A DNA stretch of 64,000 nucleotides, from positions 7,156,811 through 7,220,810 of the forward strand of contig OX030963.1 in NCBI GenBank assembly GCA_943735955.1, in the 5' to 3' direction. Positions within the stretch are counted from its first letter, which is position 1. Each line of letters begins with the position of its first letter. The DNA is from Piscicola geometra. Its lineage: Eukaryota; Annelida; Clitellata; Hirudinida; Piscicolidae. A model generated the notes under the pieces. That model did no database searches. It saw only the letters and a list, made by a program, of their open reading frames with translations, and was not told the DNA's origin. Made by a program: the position numbers and the translations under genes. Below, piece by piece: positions 57,201-64,000 of the stretch.

Positions 57201-60200
57201 TCTCCCAGGCAACACTACCATCACCCCCTCCTCCCATCCCTCCCTCTCTCTCCCAGGCAACACTACCATCACCTCCTCCACCCATCCCTCCTTCTCTCTC
57301 CCAGGCAACACTACCATCACCCCCTCTTCCCATCCCTCCTTCTGTCTCCCAGGCAACACAACCATCACCCCCTCCTCCCATCCCTCCTTCTCTCTCCCAG
57401 GCAACACTTCCATCACCCCCTCCTCCCACCCCTCCTTCTCTCTCCCAGGCAACAGTACCATCACCCCCTCCTCCCATCCCTCCCTCTCTCTCCCAGGCAA
57501 CACTACCATCACCCCCTCCTCCCATCCCTCCCTCTCTCTCCCAGGCAACACTACCATCACCTCCTCCACCCATCCCTCCTTCTCTCTCCCAGGCAACACT
57601 ACCATCACCCCCTCTTCCCATCCCTCCTTCTGTCTCCCAGGCAACACAACCATCACCCCCTCCTCCCATCCCTCCTTCTCTCTCCCAGGCAACACTTCCA
57701 TCACCCCCTCCTCCCACCCCTCCTTCTCTCTCCCAGGCAACAGTACCATCACCCCCTCCTCCCATCCCTCCCTCTCTCTCCCAGGCAACACTACCATCAC
57801 CCCCTCCTCCCATCCCTCCCTCTCTCTCCCAGGCAACACTACCATCACCCCTTCCTCCCATCCCTTCTTCTCTCTCCCAGGCAACACTACCATCACCCCC
57901 TCCTCCCATCCCTCCCTCTCTCTCCCAGGTAACACTACCATCACTCCCTTCTCCCATTCCTCCCTGTCTCTCCCAGGCAACACTACCATCACCCCCTCCT
58001 CCCATCCCTCCCTCTCTCTCCCAGGCAACACTACCATCACCCCCTCCTCCCATCCTTCCATTTCTCTCCCAGGCAACACTACCATCACCCCCTCCTCCCA
58101 TCCCTCCCTTTCTCTCCCAGGCAACACTAGCATCACCCCCTCCCCCCATCCCTCCCTCTCTCTCCCAGGCAACACTACCATCACCTCCTCCTCCCATCCC
58201 TCCCTCTCTCTCCCAGGCAACACTACCATCACTCCCTCCTCCCATCCCTCCCTCTCTCTCCCAGGCAACACTACCATCACCTCCTCCTCCCATCCCTCCC
58301 TCTCTCTCCCAGGCAACACTACCATCACTCCCTCCTCCCATCCCTCCCTCTCTCTCCCAGGCAACACTACCATCACCTCCTCCACCCATCCCTCCTTCTC
58401 TCTCCCAGGCAACACTACCATCACCCCCTTCTCTCATCCCTTCTTCTCTCTCCCAGGCAACACTACCATCACCCCCTCCTCCCATCCCTCCCTTTCTCTC
58501 CCAGGCAACACTACCATCACTCCCTCCTCCCATCCCTCCCTCTCTCTCCCAGACAACACTACCATCACTCCCTCCTCCCATCCCTCCCTCTCTCTCCCAG
58601 ACAACACTACCATCACCTCCTCCACCCATCCCTCCTTCTCTCTCCCAGGCAACACTACCATCACTCCCTCCTCCCATCCCTCCCTCCTCCCATCCCTCCC
58701 TCTCTCCCAGACAACACTACCATCACCTCCTCCTCCCATCCCTCCTTCTCTCTCCCAGGCAACACTACCATCACCCCCCTCCTCCCATCCCTCCTTCTCT
58801 CTCCCAGGCAACACTAGCATCACCCCCTCCTCCCATCCCTCCCTCTCTCTCCCAGGCAACACTACCATCACCCCCTCCTCCCATCCCTCCCTCTCTCTCC
58901 CAGGCAACACTACCATCACCCCCTCCTCCCATCCCTCCCTCTCTCTCCCAGGCAACACTACCATCACCTCCTCCTCCCATCCCTCCCTCTCTCTCCCAGG
59001 CAACACTACCATCACCTCCTCCTCCCATTCTCCCTTTCTCTCCCAGGCAACACTACCATCACCCCCTCCTCCCATCCCTCCCTCTCTCTCCCAGACAACA
59101 CTACCATCACCTCCTCCACCCATCCCTCCTTCTCTCTCCCAGGCAACACTACCATCACCCCTTCCTCCCATCCCTCCTTCTCTCTCCCAGGCAACACTAC
59201 CATCACCTCCTCCTCCCATCCCTCCATCTCTCTCCCAGGCAACACTACCATTCTCCCCTCCTCCCATCCCTCCCTCTCTCTCCCAGGCAACACTACCATT
59301 CTCCCCTCCTCCCATCCCTCCCTCTCTCTCCCAGGCAACACTACCATCACCTCCCTCTTCCCATCCCTCCTTCTCTCTCCCAGACAACACTACCCTGGCT
59401 CAGAGAGCAGACGGGAGGCAGATGCGCTGAAGAAGAAGTTCTGGTCTTCTGAGGACTTGAGCACTCCCAATGACCTCGCCGGTGGAGGCTGCTGGGCCAG
59501 GGTGGGTGGGGGAGGTGGCTGGATGGGGGAGGTGGATGGGTGGGGAAGGTGGCTGGATGGGGGAGGTGGGTGGGTGGGGGAGATGGGGGAGGTAGGTGAA
59601 TGGTTTTGAGAGGAGTGTGGTGTATGGAGTGATTGGGCTGTGAGGGTGGAGTAGGGGAGAGTGAATGTGTTGAAAATGATAGAGGAAGCGTTGACTAAAA
59701 GGAAAAGTAGTAAGAAAAGGATGAGGGGGTTTGGGCTTAGGGTTAGGGTTAGGCTTAGGGTTAGGGTTTGGGCGATGAGATGGGAGCATGATTCGTCGAA
59801 CGAGCAGTAGGCGGGATTATGCACACTCCTCCAACTACTCCACCAGATCCTCAATGAGGGCGTCGTTCTAGGCTACTACACCAGGTGCTTTGCCATAACA
59901 ACATGCCTGCCTTACATCACAACATATCCCCTCCATTCCACCATAGTACACTCCATCCAAATATACCTTCCTCCATCCCATCATACTCCCTACACTTGAA
60001 ACATTTGAAAGTGTTTTTTCTTTATCTCACTTCACCACCCACCCTCTCATCAAATCATTTAATTCTATTCATCACCAACATCCATCCACACCACCATCAC
60101 ATTTATCCACACCACCATCACATCCATCCACACCACCAACACATCCATCCACACCACCAACACATCCATCCACACCACCAACACATCCATCTACACCACC

Positions 60201-63200
60201 ATCACGTCCAAACAAGCACTACCACCGTTCACAGCAAAACCAGAAACCACCAACACCACACCATCACCGTCCATACGATCATCCACACCAACACCACACT
60301 AACACCACCATTCACCAACCCTTCACCAAACCAACACCACACCACACTAAACCATCCAAACCACACCACACCATCCACACCACACAACACCATTCACCAA
60401 CCTCTCACTACACCATCCACAACTACACCCCTCTTCTACCCACAACTCCATTTCACACCCTTCTTCTCCCTACACCAACACCATACCAACACAACACCAC
60501 ACCAATCCCACAACACCTTCCACAACAACAACACCACACCAACCCCTCACACCATCCACACCAACCCCTCACACTATCCACACCAACACCACACCAATAT
60601 CATTTTCACCACACCAACACCACACCAACACCACACAAGCACCACACAACAACCCTCACACACGGCAGTTTCATCGCGTGGAACATGGTGACAGCCTACT
60701 ACGACGGACTGCCCTACTCCTACTGCAGTCTCATGAGCGCCAACCAGCCCTGGAGTGGCCACTACCGTCTTGACAGTCCCCTCTGGATCACTGGTGGGTG
60801 GGTGGGTGAATGGGTGGGTGAGTGGGTAGGTGGGTGGGTAGGTGGGTGAATGGGTGGGTGAATAGTAGGTGGGTGGGTGGGATGGTGGGTGAATGGGTGG
60901 GTGAGTGGGTAGGTGGGTGGGTAGGTGGGTGAATGGGTGGGTGAATAGTAGGTGGGTGGGTGGGATGGTGGGTGAATGGGTGGGTGGGATGGTGGGTGGT
61001 TGGGTGAATGGGATGGTGGGTAAATGGGTGGGTGGGATGGTGGGTGGGTGGGTGAGTGGGTGGGTGAATGGGATGGTGGGTGGGTGGGTAGGTGGGTGAA
61101 TGGGTGAGTGGGTGGGTGAATGGGTGGGTGGGTGGGTGAATGGGTGGGTGGGATGGAGGGTAAGTGGGTGAATGGGTGGAATGGTGAGTGGGGGGGTAAG
61201 TGGGTGGGTGGGTGAATGGGTGGGTGGGATGGAGGGTAAGTGGGTGGGTGGGATGGTGGGTGAATGGGTGGAATGGTGAGTGGGGGGGTAAGTGGGTGGG
61301 TGGGTTGAATGGATGGGATGGAGGTGGTGGAGAGGTGGTTGGTGTTGTTGGGTGGATATGGAAGGGTGGTTGGCAAAAGGGGGGAGGAGGGTTTGGGTAA
61401 ATATTTTGTGAAGGTGGAGGGTAGTTGAGTGGAGGAGAATTAGTTCAGAAGGTGGGAGGAGACTGTATAAACCACTGAGCATCCACACTTCGACCACTCA
61501 CTTTTTTTTCAACCACTCCTCTTCTTCAACTACACTCTCCCATTTCAACCATTCACCACATTTCACCACCCATCCCAGCTCAACTACCCCTCTTCTTCAA
61601 CTACACTCTCCCATTTCAACCATTCACCACATTTCACCACCCATCCCAGCTCAACCACCCCTCTTCTTCAACTACACTCTCCCATTTCAACCATTCACCA
61701 CATTTCACCACCCATCCCAGCTCAACCACCCCTCTTCTTCAACTACACTCTCCCATTTCAACCATTCACCACATTTCACCACCCATCCCAGCTCAACCAC
61801 CCCTCTTCTTCAACTACACTCTCCCATTTCAACCATTCACCACATTTCACCACCCATCCCAGCTCAACCACCCCTCTTCTTCAACTACACTCTCCCATTT
61901 CAACCATTCACCACATTTCACCACCCATCCCAGCTCAACCACCCCTCTCACTCCATCAGCGCACCACACCAACTTCTACCACCCTGGAGACGTCTACCTG
62001 CCGCATGGGAGGGGGGTTGGTAGCTTGGAGGGTGGTGGCTTCTACATCTCGCTAACCAATGCACAGAGGTCCAAGCTGACTATTGTGATCGAAAGTGTGG
62101 TGAGTGGGGAGGGGGGAGGTTGATGAGTGGGAGGAGGTTGATGAGAGGGGAGAGGTTGATGAGGGGGGAGGAGGTAGTTGGGAGAGGAGGTGAAAAGAGA
62201 CGATGGGAGGGGGACGATGGTATGAAAAAAGAGAGAAGAGAGGGGACATATTATTTGGCGGAAAGAAGTTCTGTCGTATGGAGTGATCGCGTTTTAAGGA
62301 TTTTGTATGAATTGCATGAGTTTATATCATAGTTTGACATGAGCACACTAAAACCATTCCACCACTACAACCACTCCACCATTTAGCCAACATTGCAACG
62401 CTTCCCAACCACCACCACCACAACGACGACAGACACCAAAGGAGGGAACATGCCTCTACCCCTCGCCCATCTATGACGTCGTTGACGAGCAGGAAGTCAC
62501 TATCCGTCTCGAAGGCTCTTTTGTGAGTGGGTGGTTGTTTTTGGGGTGGTTGTTGCTGAGGGGGTTGTTGTTGGGGGTGGTTGTTGCTGAGGGGGTTGTT
62601 GTTGGGGGTGGTTGTTGTTATGGGTGGTTGTTGTTGGGGTGGTTGTTGTTATGGGTGGTTGTTGTTGAGGGGGTTGTTGTTGGGGGTGGTTGTTGTTGGG
62701 GTGGTTGTTGTTGGGGTGGTTGTTGTTGGGGTGGTTGTTGTTGGGGTGGTTGTTGTTGGGGTGGTTGTTGTTGGGGTGGTTGTTGTTGGGGTGGTTGTTG
62801 TTGGAGTGGTTGTTGTTGGGGTGGTTGTTGTTGGGGTGGTTGTTGTTATGGGTGGTTGTTGTTGGTGGCTGAGGTTGGGAGTGTTTGTGGTTGTGGTCGA
62901 ATGGTTATGGTTTGTTGGTTGCGGTGGTTGTGGTTGGGAATAGTTGTGTTTGTGGTTATTAGGGGTTTTGGTTGGGTGGTTGTGGGAGGTCAGTTGTGGT
63001 CGTGATTATGGTATGTGGGTGTTGTTTGATGGTTGTTATAGTCTAAGTGGTTGTGGGATGGTAGTAGTGGTGAGAATAGTAGAAGTTGTACAAACAAACA
63101 AAATTTCTGAGCACAGATCAAAGATGCTAAATATTGAGTGTGCGAGCTAGATTAACTTTGCACGCAGGCGTCGATCAAGCGCTTGGACGTCTGGAGGTCC

Positions 63201-64000
63201 TTCCTGAACTACCAGCATCCCGAGCAGTCTACCTTCATGCAGTTGCTGCAACCTCTGCAGGTGGTGTGCTGGTGCTGGTGGTGGTTAAAACCTACTCCAT
63301 CCACACCATCCCTTCAATCCTCCCATCTGAATTACTTTCCACTCACACCATCCACTCCACCTACCAACCTACACTACTCATCCACTCCAGCCACCATAGC
63401 CAGCCACTCCACTTCCCACCCACCCATTTCAACCTTCTTGCCACTCCACTTAACCAGTCACTCCACCCACCTATCCTCTTCCACCACACCATCCACTTCA
63501 GTCCCCCAACTACTCACACCACACCAGGTCAGCAATGGACTGATCCACCTCAAAGTGCCGAAGAATACCGTCTACACCTTGACAACGGTTGCTAAGCGCC
63601 CCTTTCACCCAGCACCCCCTCCTCCTCCCGCCCCCTTCCCCCTCCCTTACCAGGATGATTTCGAAGGTTCCTCCACTCTATTCCATTATAATCCTTCTCA
63701 TCCACCTGTCATTGCCTCCACCCACCTCCTCCATCATCCTCTCCACCCACCTCCTCCATCATCCTCTCCCACCACTCCTACCCACCCCTACCACTCACAC
63801 AGCCTACCCACTCACACAACCTACCCACTCACACAGCCTACCCACTCACACAGCCTACCCACTCACACAACCTACCCACTCACACAGCCTACCCACTCAC
63901 ACAACCTACCCACTCACACAGCCTACCCACTCACACAACCTACCCACTCACACAGCCTACCCACTCACACAGCCTACCCACTCACACAACCTACCCACTC
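51231..64000 (+). CDS. GALC: Galactosylceramidase (5' sixteen exons, 3' end outside the window)
   Basis: Lysosomal glycosidase that removes galactose from galactosylceramide and psychosine (family GH59). Coding exons: 51231-51289, 51728-51821, 51941-52009, 52195-52258, 52538-52626, 52996-53096, 53307-53370, 53512-53550, 53926-54056, 59384-59501, 59847-59884, 60669-60793, 61960-62099, 62433-62522, 63168-63260, 63528-63666. All phases agree (1453 nt, 484 codons plus one base). Exon 1 gives a leader ([14 protein letters not shown]). Landmarks: [105 protein letters not shown], and YQDDFEG at the end. Both catalytic glutamates are present. The beta-sandwich tail continues into the C-terminal lectin region beyond the window. 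No stop or frameshift was seen, so the gene appears intact. Confidence 0.93.
52291..52370 (-). mobile_element. SINE fragment in GALC intron 4
   Basis: TTCACAGCTTGACAGAGCAG and GAACCATGGTTCTAATGCGCC match the SINE tail and body. The tRNA head is missing. Confidence 0.8.
52627..52850. repeat. Donor-proximal G-rich array, GALC intron 5
   Basis: Starts at the splice donor itself (GTGGGTGGGTGAGAGAG) and continues as degenerate GGGTGGG, GGAGGGAGGG and GGATGGGTTTAGAAGAAGGG units, the last of these twice. Confidence 0.85.
53512..53550 (+). CDS. GALC: GALC exon 8, acid/base glutamate
   Basis: A 39-nt micro-exon, phase 0 at both ends, encoding [13 protein letters not shown]. The Glu after Asn is the family's proton donor (human GALC WNER). 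Flanked by CACTGCAG and GTGACT. Confidence 0.93.
54177..59383. repeat. 48-bp minisatellite of copied exon-10 acceptors, GALC intron 9
   Basis: About 108 copies of a 48-bp unit: CCCTCCTCCCATCCCTCCCT, then CTCTCTCCCAG, then (G or A)CAACACTACC, then ATCACC. The genuine exon 10 boundary is TTCTCTCTCCCAG|ACAACACTACCCTGG, so every unit repeats the polypyrimidine tract, the AG and about 11 exon bases. Several units even carry the exact ACAACACTACC (near 55094, 56823, 58551, 58591, 58708 and 59093). Most units are 48 bp, a few 49. The last, next to the exon, is 49. A period of 16 codons leaves long open frames, one of 1351 codons on the minus strand, which are artefacts. Confidence 0.97.
59384..59501 (+). 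CDS. GALC: GALC exon 10, nucleophile glutamate
   Basis: 118 nt. Completes a Gly codon, then [39 protein letters not shown]. The Glu in WSSED is the family's catalytic nucleophile (human GALC LWSSEDFST). Its acceptor is the template of the intron 9 minisatellite. Confidence 0.93.
59502..59592. repeat. Donor-proximal G-rich array, GALC intron 10
   Basis: Begins at the donor GTGGGTGGGGGAGGTGG and repeats GGGGGAGGTGGCTGGATG and GGGTGGGG units. Confidence 0.88.
59733..59775. repeat. Interstitial telomere-like TTAGGG block
   Basis: GGGCTTAGGGTTAGGG followed by TTAGGCTTAGGGTTAGGGTT, about six TTAGGG-type hexamers with one or two variants, on the plus strand in intron 10. Confidence 0.85.
60062..60660. 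repeat. Acceptor-proximal CCACACCACCAACA repeats, GALC intron 11
   Basis: Degenerate 18-21 bp units (CATCCATCCACACCACCA) at 60085-60210, followed by ACCACACCAACACC-type repeats up to the acceptor CACACGGCAG of exon 12. The C/A-rich strand is the sense strand. Confidence 0.85.
60794..61310. repeat. Donor-proximal GGGTGGGTGAAT array, GALC intron 12
   Basis: Starts at the donor of exon 12 (ACTG|GTGGGTGGGTGGG) and extends over 500 bp of GGGTGGGTGAATGGGTGG-type units with GGGATGGT variants. Four-base sub-periodicity (GGGT) is visible. Confidence 0.95.
61508..61955. repeat. 71-bp acceptor-proximal repeat, GALC intron 12
   Basis: About six near-identical copies (CTCAAC starts at 61579, 61650, and so on). 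The unit ends CACCACCCATCCCAG followed by CTCAACCACCC, resembling the real acceptor ACTCCATCAG|CGCACCACACC of exon 13. Confidence 0.95.
62100..62200. repeat. Donor-proximal GAGGTTGATGAG repeat, GALC intron 13
   Basis: From the donor GTGAGTGGGGAGGGGGGAGG, four copies of an ~18-bp GGGGAGGAGGTTGATGAG unit. Confidence 0.85.
62523..62875. repeat. Donor-proximal 15-bp GGTTGTTGTTGGGGT array, GALC intron 14
   Basis: Begins at the donor GTGAGTGGGTGGTTG and runs for over 20 units. Frames are open and read Trp/Leu/Val/Gly-rich; artefacts. Confidence 0.95.
63720..63785. repeat. CTCCATCATCCTCTCC repeats, GALC intron 16
   Basis: Two to three copies of CACCTCCTCCATCATCCTCT in the intron after exon 16. Confidence 0.8.
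63790..64000. repeat. 17-bp CCTACCCACTCACACAG array, GALC intron 16
   Basis: About 12 copies, alternating CACACAG and CACACAA, running off the window edge. The CACTCACACAG form looks like a 3' splice site, so an acceptor of the next exon may lie just beyond. Confidence 0.93.

Noticed and set aside
54622..58677. A 1351-codon open frame on the minus strand, Gly/Glu/Trp-rich
   Set aside because: It is the antisense reading of a 48-bp minisatellite inside a GALC intron. The period of 16 codons without a stop explains its length.
60574..61497. Pro/Thr/His-rich 307-codon frame on the minus strand
   Set aside because: Antisense of GALC intron 12 repeats and of exon 12.

Overview
The window is animal nuclear DNA: spliced genes with GT-AG introns, tRNA-derived SINEs, several LINE and hAT families, long micro- and minisatellites, and AT-rich spacers. 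It carries a galactosylceramidase (GALC) gene, TTAGGG-type telomere-like DNA inside an intron, a short secreted fibrinogen-related gene and a C-type lectin relic. Together these suggest a non-arthropod invertebrate, perhaps a lophotrochozoan or other marine animal. The species cannot be named from the sequence.

Layout. 1-1.7 kb: two tandem copies of one exon of a methylcrotonoyl-CoA carboxylase alpha (MCCC1-like) gene, each preceded by (CA)n and followed by minisatellites. 1.7-9.3 kb: minisatellite arrays surrounding an inverted pair of an unidentified His/Asn/Ser-rich gene fragment, with RNase H and CR1-like LINE debris between the arms. 9.5-23 kb: a 295-bp tandem repeat, a degraded hAT copy, a ~935-bp (TAG)n tract, SINEs, a two-exon pseudogene, a 4.75-kb hAT element with terminal inverted repeats and an 8-bp target duplication, a gypsy-type gag/protease relic and an internally deleted hAT derivative. 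23.3-24.3 kb (minus): a complete four-exon secreted fibrinogen-domain gene. 25-43 kb: mostly AT-rich DNA with LINE relics, a second hAT family in fragments, an EF-hand exon, a possible small secreted protein, MITEs and a C-type lectin pseudogene. 43-51 kb: an ARMT1-like pseudogene, a two-exon cysteine-rich peptide-precursor candidate, an inverted-repeat structure and an RTE-like LINE with endonuclease and reverse transcriptase. 51.2 kb to the end (plus): the first sixteen coding exons of GALC; the 3' end lies outside the window.

Most striking is the intron structure of GALC. Nearly every intron carries a tandem array that starts at, or copies, its own splice site: G-rich arrays next to donors and C/T-rich arrays next to acceptors. 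Intron 9 is about 108 copies of a 48-bp unit, each a near copy of the genuine 3' splice site of exon 10 (polypyrimidine tract, CAG, and about the first 11 exon bases). There is no operon-like organisation. The genes look unrelated in function; what links the window is repeat expansion and transposon nesting.
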